A DNA stretch of 64,000 nt, from positions 2,790,001 through 2,854,000 of the forward strand of contig NZ_JACBZH010000001.1 of assembly GCF_013407855.1 (NCBI RefSeq), in the 5' to 3' direction. How positions within the stretch are numbered: position 1 is the first letter of the stretch; each line of letters starts with the position of its first letter. A model generated the notes under the pieces. It was not told the DNA's origin. It searched no databases and worked only from the letters and a program-made list of their open reading frames with translations. The position numbers and the translations under genes are program-made. The DNA comes from Actinopolymorpha rutila. Lineage in GTDB: Bacteria; Actinomycetota; Actinomycetes; Propionibacteriales; Actinopolymorphaceae. This document shows, piece after piece, positions 36,994 to 46,094 of this stretch.

Positions 36994-37377
36994 TCAGCGC
37001 TCGTCGTACTTGTCGGGAATGACCAGGCTCAGCGCGAAGCTGACCACCGTCATGATGATCGCGCCCCAGAAACCGGCCCAGAAACCACTCACGGTGAACG
37101 ACAGATGCAACTGCCCGGCCAGCCAGCCCACGAGCAGGAAGAGCAGCGCGTTGACCACGAACGAGATCAGGCCGAGCGTCAGGATGTAGAAGCCGCAGCC
37201 GACCACCTTGATGATCGGCTTGAGAACGGCGTTGACCAGGCCGAAGATCAACGCGACCGCGATCAGCGTCCCGACCTTGGCGGGGGTGGAACTGCCGCCG
37301 AGTTCGACCCCGGACACCCAGGTGGCGGCCCACAGGGCGACGGCGTTGATGGCGACGCGTACGACGATGGGGATCAC
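36994..37377 (-). CDS. Phage-holin-family (YvlD-like) membrane protein
   Basis: About 127 aa with four membrane helices. Start at GTG 37377 gives VIPIVVRVAINAVALWAATWVSGVEL, the standard N-terminus of the family; a 13-residue upstream extension is uncharged by family standards and omitted. ALIFGLVNAVLKPIIKVVG and LGLISFVVNALLFLLVGWLAG are the conserved helices. Despite the 'phage holin' family name these are ordinary chromosomal membrane proteins; there are no phage genes nearby. Role unknown, in some bacteria tied to envelope stress. Confidence 0.87.
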   Translation of the reverse strand: MIPIVVRVAINAVALWAATWVSGVELGGSSTPAKVGTLIAVALIFGLVNAVLKPIIKVVGCGFYILTLGLISFVVNALLFLLVGWLAGQLHLSFTVSGFWAGFWGAIIMTVVSFALSLVIPDKYDER

Positions 37378-37486
37378 GGCGCGATCATCCCATGCCCGGC
37401 CGGTCGGTGACAGCACCGCGCACGGGGCCGCATCGGCCCACCTGGGGCGCCGGGGGCGCGTCCTGCGGGCCGCACGGAACAGGTCC

Positions 37487-37623
37487 TAGACTTGTGCGGT
37501 TGCCCACTTGGGGCAGTGTCGGTAGTTCGTCAGCTGGTGGGCTCAGCCACTTCGTCAGCTGACGTGGTCAGGTACGTCAGGGGCGGTGCCGGGGTGCACC
37601 GCAGGGCAGGGAGAACGCGCACG
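37487..37623 (+). promoter_or_regulatory. Structured leader of the HelR-like gene
   Basis: A -10 element TAGACT (37487-37492) is followed by a 125-base leader with several symmetric elements: TGCCC-ACTTG-GGGCA (37501-37515), the direct repeat TTCGTCAGCTG at 37526-37536 and 37551-37561, and the palindrome GTCAGCTGAC (37554-37563). It may be an operator array or RNA structure. It does not match the published rifamycin-associated element as I remember it. Confidence 0.45.
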
Positions 37624-39900
37624 GTGCAGCCTTCCACCTCGGTCGAGCAGGCCGAGATCAGCCGCGAACAGCAGTACGTCGACCGCGTGTACGCCCGACT
37701 GGCCGCGATGGTCGAGAGCGCCTCCGCGGTCCGCCGGGAGGGCCGCGAGCGCGGCCTGCTCGACTACACCGGCCAGATCAAGGAGGAGGACTACCGCAGC
37801 CTCTTCGAACGCGACGTGCTGGTCGACCACGCGGTTCGCCGGCTGGCGGTGCTCGACGCCCAGCGCGAGGGCCTGGTCTTCGGCCGGCTGGACCACGTGG
37901 GCGGCGAAGTACGCTACGTCGGCCGGATTGGCGTACGCGACGCCGAGCACGAGCCGCTGGTGCTCGACTGGCGGGCGCCCGCCGCGGCGGTGTTCTACCA
38001 GGCGACCGCGGTCGACCCGCAGGGCGTGGTGCGCCGGCGGGTCCTGAGGTCGCAGGGCCAGCGGGTGGTCGGCGTCGAGGACGACCTGCTGGACGCCGAG
38101 AACGCGCCGGCCGACCTGCACGTGGTCGGTGACGGCGCGCTGATGGCTGCGCTGACCTCCGCCCGCAGCGGCCGGATGCGCGACATCGTGGCCACCATCC
38201 AGCGCGAACAGGACCAGGTGATCCGCGCACCCGCGCCCGGCGTCACCCTGATCAGCGGTGGCCCGGGCACCGGCAAGACCGTGGTGGCCCTGCACCGGGC
38301 GGCCTACCTGCTCTACACCGAGCGCCGGCGCATCCAGGGCGGCGGTGTGCTGGTCGTCGGGCCGTCGGCGGTCTTCATGAGCTACATCGAGCGGGTCCTT
38401 CCCTCGCTCGGCGAACACGAGGCCACGTTGCGTTCGGTCGGTGAGGTCGTCGACGGCGTGGTGGCCGACCGGTCCGATCCTTTCCCGTGCGCGGTGGTCA
38501 AGGGATCGGCGCGGATGCGCCAGGTGCTGTCCCGGGCGGCGCGTAGCGCGGTGCCCGGTGCGCCCGAGGAGCTTCGCCTGTACGCCGCGGGCCGCCGGCT
38601 CGAGCTCGGCGCCCGGGAGCTGACCGCGATCCGCACCGACGTCCTCCGCAGGGGCGCGCGCCGCAACCGGGCGCGTCCGGAAGCGGTCCGGGCGCTGCTC
38701 GGCGCCTTGTGGAAGCAGGCCGGCGGCGCGGCCGGGACCGACGGCGCCGGTGCCGGCGGCCGGCCGATGTCGCGGGGCGAGTTCGACCAGGACGTGCGCG
38801 AGCGACCGGCGTTCACCGAGTTCATGGATGCCTGGTGGCCCAACGTCACACCGGCCGAGGTGCTCGGCTGGCTGGCCGACCGCGACCGGCTCGCGCGGGT
38901 CGCCCGGGGCGTGCTCCGTCCCGATGAGGTCGACCTGCTCGCCGCCTCGTGGTCCGGCCCGGCCGGGGCCCCCGCCCCTGCGGCGGTCCCGTCGTCCACC
39001 GCGCGGGGCAGGATCGGCTACTCCGTCGAGGACGTGCCGCTGCTGGACGAGCTGGACGCCCTCCTGGGGGAGCCGGTGCGGCCGGTGGTGCCGCGCGACC
39101 CGTTCGACGAGGACGACGGCGTGCAGGAGGTGGTCACGTCGTACGACCGCGAACGCTCCTGGTCCCGCGGCGAACAGGCCCAGCAGTACGACGGCTACGC
39201 CCACGTGCTGGTGGACGAGGCGCAGGACCTGTCCCCGATGCAGTGGCGGATGCTCGGCCGCCGCGGCCGGCACGCGAGCTGGACGATCGTCGGCGACCCG
39301 GCGCAGAGCTCCTGGCCGGACGTCGCGGAGGCCGAGGCAGCCCGCGACGCGGCGCTGGGCGTCCGCACCCGGCGTACGTTCCATCTGGACACCAACTACC
39401 GCAACTCGGCGGAGATCTTCGACCTGGCCGCGGAGGTGATCAGCACTGCGCTGCCCGACGTGCGGTTGCCGCGGGCGGTGCGCGAGACCGGCCACCCGCC
39501 GACCCACCTGACGACCAGCTCCGACGGCCGTCCCGACGCGGTGCGGGCGGCGGTCGGTGAACTCCTCGACGCGGTCGCCGGGAACGTCGGCGTGGTGGTC
39601 GCCGGGCCACGGGCGGACGAGGCGGCGCGTTGGCTGGCCGAACTCGGGGACGATGCGGCCGCACGGGTCGTTGTCACCACGGGGTTGGCGAGCAAGGGTC
39701 TCGAGTACGACGGGGTGGTCGTGGTCGAGCCGGCCGAGATCGCGGCGGAGAGCCCGGTGGGTGTCCGCACGCTGTACGTCGTTCTCACCCGGGCGACCCA
39801 GCGGCTGGTCACCGTGGGTGCCGACGGTGGCTGGCGGGCAGGCCCGACCACGCCGGACGGCACGACCGGACCGGCCGCCGCGACCGATCGCCCGGCGTGA
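37624..39900 (+). CDS. HelD/HelR-type UvrD-like ATPase, RNA polymerase-associated
   Basis: 758 aa from GTG 37624. N-terminal coiled-coil region (EISREQQYVDRVYARLAAMVE...REGRERGLLDYTGQI) then the helicase core. Walker A GGPGTGKTVVALHRAAYLL near 212-230, Walker B HVLVDEAQDLSPMQWRML, NYRNSAEIF, and C-terminal ASKGLEYDGVVVVEP with TLYVVLTRATQRLV. This order and the 'ALHRAAYLLY' motif define the HelD family, which removes RNA polymerase from stalled complexes; actinobacterial HelR members also displace rifamycins from the enzyme. Whether this one confers rifamycin tolerance cannot be told from sequence. Confidence 0.9.
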   Translation: MQPSTSVEQAEISREQQYVDRVYARLAAMVESASAVRREGRERGLLDYTGQIKEEDYRSLFERDVLVDHAVRRLAVLDAQREGLVFGRLDHVGGEVRYVGRIGVRDAEHEPLVLDWRAPAAAVFYQATAVDPQGVVRRRVLRSQGQRVVGVEDDLLDAENAPADLHVVGDGALMAALTSARSGRMRDIVATIQREQDQVIRAPAPGVTLISGGPGTGKTVVALHRAAYLLYTERRRIQGGGVLVVGPSAVFMSYIERVLPSLGEHEATLRSVGEVVDGVVADRSDPFPCAVVKGSARMRQVLSRAARSAVPGAPEELRLYAAGRRLELGARELTAIRTDVLRRGARRNRARPEAVRALLGALWKQAGGAAGTDGAGAGGRPMSRGEFDQDVRERPAFTEFMDAWWPNVTPAEVLGWLADRDRLARVARGVLRPDEVDLLAASWSGPAGAPAPAAVPSSTARGRIGYSVEDVPLLDELDALLGEPVRPVVPRDPFDEDDGVQEVVTSYDRERSWSRGEQAQQYDGYAHVLVDEAQDLSPMQWRMLGRRGRHASWTIVGDPAQSSWPDVAEAEAARDAALGVRTRRTFHLDTNYRNSAEIFDLAAEVISTALPDVRLPRAVRETGHPPTHLTTSSDGRPDAVRAAVGELLDAVAGNVGVVVAGPRADEAARWLAELGDDAAARVVVTTGLASKGLEYDGVVVVEPAEIAAESPVGVRTLYVVLTRATQRLVTVGADGGWRAGPTTPDGTTGPAAATDRPA

Positions 39901-40049
39901 CCGAGCGAGACGTCAGGGCGACGTCCCGGCCGGCCGGGCCGTGTCAGCGCGGCGGGGGACGTGCCCGGCGACCGGGGTAATACTGTTTGAGCAGGACATT
40001 CAGCAGGACTCAGGCAGGACCTGCTGTGGCCCCAGAGGGGGATTCGTTG

Positions 40050-40673
40050 GTGGCGGAGCCGGTCGACGCGCGTAAGGACGCGGGGGTACTGACCCTGCCC
40101 AACCTGCTGAGCTTCGCCCGGCTCGCCGGTGTGCCGCTGTTCCTGTGGCTCGTCCTCGGCCCGCGTGCCGACGGCTGGGCGATCATCGTGCTCGCGGTCT
40201 CCGGCTTCACCGACTGGCTGGACGGCCAGCTGGCGCGCAGGCTGCACCAGACCAGCACGCTCGGCAAGCTGCTCGACCCGTTCGCGGACCGGCTCTACAT
40301 CCTCGCGGTGCTGCTGGGCCTCGCGGTGCGTGAGGTGATCCCGGTCTGGCTCGCGGTCGCGCTTCCGTTGCGGGACGTCCTGCTCGTCGGCCTGCTCGGC
40401 TATCTCCGGATCCGCGGCTTCGGCCCGCTGCCGGTGCACTTCCTGGGCAAGGCGGCGACGTTCTGCCTGCTGTACGCCTTCCCGCTGCTGTTCCTTGGTG
40501 AGGGCAGCAGCACCTTCGCGTCCCTGGCACAGATCGTGGGATGGGCCTTCGTGGTGTGGGGTACCGGCCTGTACTGGTGGGCCGGAATTCTCTACGCCTA
40601 CCAGGCCTACCAGCTTCTCCGGAGCGAAGCGCCGGCGACACCCGCACGAGAAGAAGGTCGGCTCCGCACCTGA
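40050..40673 (+). CDS. CDP-alcohol phosphatidyltransferase (PgsA2-like)
   Basis: 207 aa integral membrane enzyme of phospholipid synthesis. The family motif is complete: DGQLARRLHQTSTLGKLLDPFADR (D-G-x2-A-R-x8-G-x3-D-x3-D). About five to six helices. Start GTG 40050 (or TTG 40047) follows AGAGGGG at good spacing; earlier TTG/GTG codons lack one. Position at the head of the DUF881/SBP/gcvH block matches M. tuberculosis pgsA2 (Rv1822). The polar headgroup (glycerol phosphate, inositol or other) is not decided by the motif. Confidence 0.92.
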   Translation: MAEPVDARKDAGVLTLPNLLSFARLAGVPLFLWLVLGPRADGWAIIVLAVSGFTDWLDGQLARRLHQTSTLGKLLDPFADRLYILAVLLGLAVREVIPVWLAVALPLRDVLLVGLLGYLRIRGFGPLPVHFLGKAATFCLLYAFPLLFLGEGSSTFASLAQIVGWAFVVWGTGLYWWAGILYAYQAYQLLRSEAPATPAREEGRLRT

Positions 40674-40711
40674 GGTGACCCTCGCGGTGCGGGCTGGCGG
40701 AGAGGAGCCAC

Positions 40712-43213
40712 GTGAGAGCCGTCGTCATGGCCGGTGGCGAGGGCACCCGCCTGCGCCCGATGACCACGAGCATGCCCAAGCCGCTCCTGCCGGTGGTCAA
40801 CCGCCCGATCATGGAGCACGTGCTGCGGCTCCTGCGCCGGCACGAACTCACCGAGACCGTCGTGACCGTCCACTTCCTCGGTTCGATGGTGCGCGCCTAC
40901 TTCGGTGACGGCGAGGACCTCGACATGGACCTCACCTACGCCACCGAGGAGAAGCCCCTCGGCACTGCGGGCAGCGTCAAGAACGCCGCCGCCGCGCTGT
41001 CCGACGACACGTTCCTCGTCATCTCCGGCGACGCCCTCACCGACATCGACCTGACCTCGCTGGTCGAGCACCACCGGCGTACCGGCGCGCTGGCCACCGT
41101 CTGCCTGACGAGGGTGCCCGACCCGCTGGAGTTCGGGATCACGATCCTGCGGGAGGACGGCCGGGTCGAGCGCTTCCTGGAGAAGCCCACCTGGGGCCAG
41201 GTGTTCTCCGACACGGTCAACACCGGCATCTACGTCATGGAGCCGGAGATCCTGGACAGCGTGGGCGAGGCTGAGAACGTCGACTGGTCCAGCGACGTCT
41301 TCCCCCGCCTGCTGGCCAAGGGCGCTCCGCTGTACGGCTACGTCGCCGACGGCTACTGGGAGGACGTCGGAACCCACCGCAGCTACCTCAAGGCCAACTA
41401 CGACGCGCTCGACGGCCAGCTCGACATCGACATCGACGGCTTCGAGGTGTCCGCCGGCGTCTGGGTGGGGGAGGGCGCCGACGTCGACCCGGAGGCCACC
41501 CTGAAGGGCCCGGCGTTCGTCGGCGCGTACGCCAAGATCGAGGGCGGCGCGGAGATCCGCGACCACACCGTGGTGGGCGACAACGTGGTGGTGCGCAGCG
41601 GGGCGTTCCTGCACCGCGCGGTGGTGCACGACAACGCCTACGTCGGCGGCCACACCAACCTGCGCGGCTGCGTGGTCGGCAAGAACACCGACGTGATGCG
41701 CGGTGCCCGCATCGAGGACGGCGCCGTGGTCGGGGACGACTGCGTGATCGAGGAGGAGGCCGTCCTCCATCCCGAGATCAAGGTCTACCCCAGCAAGACC
41801 ATCGAGGCCGGTGCGGTCGTCAACCAGAGCGTGATCTGGGAGTCACAGGGCCGCCAGGCGCTGTTCGGTGCCCGCGGGCTGAGCGGGATCGTGAACGTCG
41901 AGATCACCCCCGAGCTCGTCGTACGCCTCGCCAGCGCGTACGCCACCACGCTCCGCAAGGGGTCGACCGTGCTCACCGCCCGCGACACCTCGCGGTCGGC
42001 CCGGGCGCTCAAGCGGGCGGCCATCGCGGCGTTCACCTCCAGTGCCCTGAACGTCTGCGACCTGGAGGTGGCGCCGAACCCCGTGGCCCGGCTGGAGACG
42101 GCGCGCAGCAGCGTGGGTGGCGGCCTGCTGATCCGTACCACCCCCAACCGTCCGGACTCGGTCGACCTGATCTTCCTCGACGAACGCGGCGCCGACCTGT
42201 CCCCGATGGCCCAGCGCAAGGTGGAGCGGGTGCTCGGCCGGCAGGAGTTCCGCCGCGCGTTCCCGGGGGAGATCGGCGACCTGACCTTCCCGTCCCGGAT
42301 CGCCGAGAGCTACGTCCGCGACCTGCTTCGCAGCGTGAACACCTCACACGTCGCCGAGGCGCGGCTGAAGGTGGTGGTGGACGCCGGGCGGGGCACCGCG
42401 AGTCAGCTGCTCCCGAACCTCCTCGGCCGGCTGGACATCGAGGCGTTCCTGGTCAACGCCGGGCTGGACGACCGCAGGCCCACCGAGACCGCCGAGCAGC
42501 GGATGGCGGCGGTCGCCAACCTCGCCGAGCTCGTGTCGTCGTCCCGGGCGGCGTTCGGTGTCCGCTTCGATCCGCTCGGTGAACGCATCTCGCTGGTGGA
42601 CGAGACCGGCAACGTGATCTCCGACGAGCGCGCCCTGCTGGTCTTCGTCGACCTGGTGGCCGCCGAGTCCGGCCGCGGGCGCAACGTCGCGCTCCCGGTG
42701 ACCACGACCCGGGTCGCCGAGCAAGTAGCTGCCTTCCACGGCGTCCAGATCCGCTGGACCACGACCTCACCCGACGCACTCGCCACCGCCTCGGCCACGG
42801 AGGGGCTGCTGCTCGCGGGCGACGGCCGGGGCGGTTTCATCCTGCCGGAGTTCTCCAACGCGGTGGACGGGTTCGCGGCGTTCGTCCGGCTCGTCGGGCT
42901 GATCGCCCGGACCGGTCTGCGGATGTCGGAGATCAACGCGCGGATACCGCGGGCACACGTCGTCCAGCTCGCCGTGCCCACTCCGTGGGCGAGCAAGGGC
43001 GCGGTGATGCGGGCGGCCGTGGAGGCGGCTGACGGCCGGGAGCTGGACACCACCGACGGCGTCCGCGTGGTGGAGCCGGACGGGTCCTGGGGCCTGGTGC
43101 TGCCGGACCCGACCGAGGCGGTCACCCGGGTCTGGGCGGAAAGCACCAGCACCGAGCAGGCGACCACCCTCGCGCACCGCTGGGCCGACCTGGTGACCCG
43201 CGCCGGCCGGTGA
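40712..43213 (+). CDS. Mannose-1-phosphate guanylyltransferase-like / degenerate phosphomannomutase fusion
   Basis: 833 aa, GTG 40712 with GGAGAGGAG ahead. Residues 1-235 are a nucleotidyltransferase (VMAGGEGTRLRPMT; LVISGDALTDIDL; NTGIYVMEPE). Residues 248-370 are left-handed beta-helix hexapeptide repeats. Residues 380-833 have the phosphohexomutase fold, but its key sites are lost. Where active mutases have TASHNP there is RTTPNR (475-480), so no catalytic Ser. The metal loop DGDADR is DPLGER (620-625), and the sugar loop GEQSGH is AGDGRGG (702-708). The first domain is therefore probably active, making an NDP-sugar; the second may be structural or regulatory. Similar long fusions occur in other actinomycetes. 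Confidence 0.88.
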   Translation: MRAVVMAGGEGTRLRPMTTSMPKPLLPVVNRPIMEHVLRLLRRHELTETVVTVHFLGSMVRAYFGDGEDLDMDLTYATEEKPLGTAGSVKNAAAALSDDTFLVISGDALTDIDLTSLVEHHRRTGALATVCLTRVPDPLEFGITILREDGRVERFLEKPTWGQVFSDTVNTGIYVMEPEILDSVGEAENVDWSSDVFPRLLAKGAPLYGYVADGYWEDVGTHRSYLKANYDALDGQLDIDIDGFEVSAGVWVGEGADVDPEATLKGPAFVGAYAKIEGGAEIRDHTVVGDNVVVRSGAFLHRAVVHDNAYVGGHTNLRGCVVGKNTDVMRGARIEDGAVVGDDCVIEEEAVLHPEIKVYPSKTIEAGAVVNQSVIWESQGRQALFGARGLSGIVNVEITPELVVRLASAYATTLRKGSTVLTARDTSRSARALKRAAIAAFTSSALNVCDLEVAPNPVARLETARSSVGGGLLIRTTPNRPDSVDLIFLDERGADLSPMAQRKVERVLGRQEFRRAFPGEIGDLTFPSRIAESYVRDLLRSVNTSHVAEARLKVVVDAGRGTASQLLPNLLGRLDIEAFLVNAGLDDRRPTETAEQRMAAVANLAELVSSSRAAFGVRFDPLGERISLVDETGNVISDERALLVFVDLVAAESGRGRNVALPVTTTRVAEQVAAFHGVQIRWTTTSPDALATASATEGLLLAGDGRGGFILPEFSNAVDGFAAFVRLVGLIARTGLRMSEINARIPRAHVVQLAVPTPWASKGAVMRAAVEAADGRELDTTDGVRVVEPDGSWGLVLPDPTEAVTRVWAESTSTEQATTLAHRWADLVTRAGR

Positions 43214-43240
43214 AGGTCGTCGGGGGCGCGCCGTGACACC

Positions 43241-44200
43241 ATGGCCGGCATGGCTCGAGGGGAGTCGGTGACCACCGCGGCGGACGGGAAGAAGCCCACC
43301 GCCGGCAGCGACCGTTCCACCAGCTCCACCGGCTCCACCGGTGCCCGGAGCGGCGCGTGGACCGACTCCTACCCCGAGTTCCGGCGCAACGACTCCATGT
43401 CACTGATGCGCGAGCTGGTGACCCACGCGCTCGACGACGGATACGCCGCGGCGGCGGCCCGGCGCGGGCCCAACCGGTCCCGCCCCCGGCGCGGCATGGG
43501 AGCCACCGTGGTGGTCCTGGTGGTGTTCGGGCTGATGCTGGCCGTCGCGGCCGTCCAGACCCGGCACTTCGCGCCCGAGGTCGAGAAGGAGAAGGCCGAC
43601 CTGATCGTCCGCATCCGCGCCGAGGCCGCGCGCAACGACCGGCTGCGCGCGAGGGCCGGCTCGCTCCAGGAGGAGGTGTCCGGCCTGCAGGGCGACATCC
43701 TCGCCAGCACCACCAGCGGCAAGAACCTCAGCGCCCGCCTGGGTGCCCTCGACGTGATCGCCGGCACCGGCAAGGTTCGCGGGCCCGGACTGCGGCTGAC
43801 GATCGACGACGCGCCCGACGACCAGGTGTCCGGCCCCGACGGCGCCGAGGGGCGGATCCTGGACATCGACCTGCAGCAGACGGTCAACGGCCTGTGGGCG
43901 GCGGGCGCGGAGGCGATCGCGGTGAACGGCGAACGCCTCACCGCGCTGACCGCGATCCGCGGCGCCAACAAGTCGATCACGGTCGACTACCGTCCGCTGG
44001 CCCGCCCCTACGTCGTGGAGGCGATCGGTGACCCGGCCACCCTGGAGGCGAGGTTCACCGAGAGCCCGGGTGGCGAGTGGCTGCTCAATCTCAAGGCAGT
44101 GCAACATATACGTCTGGACAGCCAGACGGTCGACGAGCTGAACTTGCCGGCCGACTCTGGTACCACGCTCAGGTACGCGCGGACGGAAGGCGCCCAGTGA
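43241..44200 (+). CDS. DUF881 family membrane protein (first copy)
   Basis: 319 aa. A long, charged and Ser/Thr-rich N-terminal cytoplasmic segment (1-85), one membrane helix (88-106), a short coiled coil (112-150) and an outside DUF881 domain with GLRLTIDDAP, LDIDLQQTVNGLWAAGAEAIAVNGERLTALTAIR and PYVVEAIGD. In mycobacteria the equivalent gene (Rv1823) sits in the same place. The start may also be ATG 43250 or GTG 43268; the last has GAGGGGAG close by. Probably part of an envelope complex with the SBP and second DUF881 proteins. Confidence 0.88.
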   Translation: MAGMARGESVTTAADGKKPTAGSDRSTSSTGSTGARSGAWTDSYPEFRRNDSMSLMRELVTHALDDGYAAAAARRGPNRSRPRRGMGATVVVLVVFGLMLAVAAVQTRHFAPEVEKEKADLIVRIRAEAARNDRLRARAGSLQEEVSGLQGDILASTTSGKNLSARLGALDVIAGTGKVRGPGLRLTIDDAPDDQVSGPDGAEGRILDIDLQQTVNGLWAAGAEAIAVNGERLTALTAIRGANKSITVDYRPLARPYVVEAIGDPATLEARFTESPGGEWLLNLKAVQHIRLDSQTVDELNLPADSGTTLRYARTEGAQ

Positions 44201-44529
44201 TCGCGACGATCGGCCTCGTCATCGGCATCGTCGCGGGGCTCCTGCTCCAGCCGTCGGTGCCGCTGCCGCTGCAGCCCTACCTCCCGATCGCGGTGGTGGC
44301 CGCCCTGGACGCGGTCTTCGGCGGTCTGCGCGCGCTGATCGACGGCATCTTCGACGACCGCGTGTTCGTGGTGTCGTTCATCGGCAACGTCCTGGTGGCC
44401 GCCGTCATGGTCTACCTCGGCGACCAGCTGGGAGTCGGCGCGCAGCTGTCGACCGGTGTGGTCGTCGTCCTCGGCATCCGGATCTTCTCCAACATGGCGG
44501 CCATCCGGCGGCGGCTCTTCAAGGCCTGA
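44197..44529 (+). CDS. sbp: Small basic protein family (SBP, DUF1290)
   Basis: 110 aa, three membrane helices: IATIGLVIGIVAGLLL, LPIAVVAALDAVFGGLRALIDG and FIGNVLVAAVMVYLGDQLGVG. IFDDRVFVVSFIGN and the ending GIRIFSNMAAIRRRLF are family hallmarks. GTG 44197 overlaps the DUF881 stop (GTGA) and has GGAAGG seven bases upstream. The gene always travels between two DUF881 genes, near division and envelope genes; the molecular function is unknown. Confidence 0.92.
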   Translation: MIATIGLVIGIVAGLLLQPSVPLPLQPYLPIAVVAALDAVFGGLRALIDGIFDDRVFVVSFIGNVLVAAVMVYLGDQLGVGAQLSTGVVVVLGIRIFSNMAAIRRRLFKA

Positions 44530-44536
44530 GGCGACG

Positions 44537-45490
44537 ATGGCCGACGAACCCGAAATCACCGGGACCGAGAGCTCCGGGACCGAAGCCCCCGAGCCCACGT
44601 CCTCCGGCGCCAAGAACGCCGGGACGAACGCCAGGACGAACTCCGGGGCGAACTCCGGGACCGAGCCTGAGACCAAGCCGACCGCGGCCGGCGATGCCGC
44701 ACCGGCCGGGAAGATCGCCACGAAGCCGACTCCTGCCAGGCCCCGCGACACCGCCTGGCGCCGGCTGGCCGGGGCGTTCCGCCCGCACAGCTCCCGTGCG
44801 CAGGTCGCCGCCGCCGTGCTGCTGGCGGCGCTCGGCTTCGCGGCCACGGTCCAGGTGCGGGCATTGCGCAACACCGACGAGTTCACCAACGCCGACCGCA
44901 CCCAGCTCATCCAGATCATGGACGGCCTGCAGCAACGCTCCCGCCGCCTGGAGACCGACATCGGTGACCTGCAGCGGTCCAAGGCCGACCTCGTTTCCGG
45001 CGCCGACCGCCGCCGCTCCGCTCTGGAGCAGGCGCAGACCCGCGCCCAGACGCTCGGCATCCTCGCCGGTACGCTCCCGGCGACCGGGCCCGGCATCCGG
45101 CTCACGATCACCGACCACCAGGCGGCGGTCAACGCGTCCCTGGTGCTCAACACGATCGAGGAGCTGCGCGACGCGGGTGCGGAGGCGATCGAGATCAACG
45201 ACCAGGTCCGGGTCGTCGCGTCGAGTTACGTCCTGGACGGCCAGGGCGGGATCATCGTCGACGGCAAGCTGCTGCCGGCGCCGTACACCATCGACGCGAT
45301 CGGCGACGCGCGTACTCTCGCCACGGCGATGCGCATCCCGGGCGGCGTCGTGGACGAGGTGAGCCAGAAGGGCGGCCTCGCCTCGGTCCTGGAGCGACAG
45401 ACCATCCAGGTCAATTCCTTGCACAGCGTGGTGAGCCCTCGCTACGCTCACCCGGCCCCGGACAAATCGCCCGGGTCCTCCTCTCGATGA
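44537..45490 (+). CDS. DUF881 family membrane protein (second copy)
   Basis: 317 aa, ATG 44537 with GAGGCG eight bases before. Residues 1-75 are a disordered, Glu/Thr/Gly/Pro-rich cytoplasmic tail; a helix at about 89-106 (AQVAAAVLLAALGFAATVQV) crosses the membrane; a coiled coil (DGLQQRSRRLETDIGDLQRSKADLV...ALEQAQTR) follows; then DUF881 with GIRLTITDHQ, VLNTIEELRDAGAEAIEINDQVRVVASSYV and PYTIDAIGD. Counterpart of Rv1825. Sequence is clearly related to the first copy, so the pair may form a hetero-oligomer with SBP. Confidence 0.9.
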   Translation: MADEPEITGTESSGTEAPEPTSSGAKNAGTNARTNSGANSGTEPETKPTAAGDAAPAGKIATKPTPARPRDTAWRRLAGAFRPHSSRAQVAAAVLLAALGFAATVQVRALRNTDEFTNADRTQLIQIMDGLQQRSRRLETDIGDLQRSKADLVSGADRRRSALEQAQTRAQTLGILAGTLPATGPGIRLTITDHQAAVNASLVLNTIEELRDAGAEAIEINDQVRVVASSYVLDGQGGIIVDGKLLPAPYTIDAIGDARTLATAMRIPGGVVDEVSQKGGLASVLERQTIQVNSLHSVVSPRYAHPAPDKSPGSSSR

Positions 45491-45519
45491 GGCCCCGAGG
45501 CAAGAAGTAGGAGACGCGC

Positions 45520-45909
45520 GTGTTCCCGGACGACCTCAGCTACACCAGCGACCACGAGTGGGTCCGCGATCCCGGCGGCGCCGACAGCACGGTCCGCATC
45601 GGTATCACCGACTACGCACAGGGTGCGCTCGGTGACATCGTTTACGTCAGCCTGCCGGAGGTCGGCACCGACGTGGAGGCCGGCGCGGCCTGCGGTGAGC
45701 TCGAGTCCACCAAGAGCGTGAGTGACCTCTTCTCGCCCATCAAGGGCACGGTGGTGGCCCGCAACGACGCGCTGGACGAACGCCCCGAGCTGGTCAACTC
45801 CGACCCTTACGGCGACGGCTGGATGATCGAGGTCCGCCCGGCCGACCGGAGCGAGCTCGACGGCCTGCTCGACGCCGACGCCTACCAGGCGCAGGTGGAA
45901 CAGTCCTGA
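45520..45909 (+). CDS. gcvH: Glycine cleavage system H protein
   Basis: 129 aa lipoyl carrier of the glycine cleavage system. HEWVRDPGG near the start, GDIVYVSLPEVGT, and the lipoylation site at Lys65 in ESTKSVSDLFSPIKG. GTG 45520 follows AGGAGA. It shuttles the aminomethyl group between GcvP and GcvT; gcvP is 3.3 kb downstream, gcvT is not in the window. The separation from gcvP by regulator genes is the same as in mycobacteria. Confidence 0.96.
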   Translation: MFPDDLSYTSDHEWVRDPGGADSTVRIGITDYAQGALGDIVYVSLPEVGTDVEAGAACGELESTKSVSDLFSPIKGTVVARNDALDERPELVNSDPYGDGWMIEVRPADRSELDGLLDADAYQAQVEQS

Positions 45910-45925
45910 CCTGCTGATCTCCGAC

Positions 45926-45951
45926 CGCCGGGGCAACCGCGACCCCCGGCG
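45926..45951 (+). terminator. Hairpin after gcvH
   Basis: CGCCGGGG (45926-45933) and CCCCGGCG (45944-45951), an 8-bp perfect stem with a 10-base loop, 16 bases after the gcvH stop. No T tract. Confidence 0.5.
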
Positions 45952-46094
45952 CCGGAGGCGGCGAACACACCCGGAGCGGGCCGGTCGGCTTATCGTCCGA
46001 CCTGCCCACCTCCAGCCCAGATCAAGGGTTAGGGTGTGTGCGGTGGAAGTGTCCAACAACAGTCGCGCCGATTTCCGCCACGGGAGGGTCGTCG

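Noticed and set aside
36994..37377. Phage lysis gene / prophage marker
   Set aside because: The family name contains 'holin', but the protein is a four-helix YvlD-like membrane protein with no phage genes nearby.
37492..37624. N-terminal 44-residue extension of the HelR-like protein from a TTG
   Set aside because: The TTG falls inside the predicted -10 element and the extension reads through repeats; GTG 37624 fits the family start.
39925..39940. CCCGGCCGGCCGGG palindrome after the HelR-like gene
   Set aside because: Simple GC-rich self-complementarity, without distance or T tract that would single it out as a terminator.
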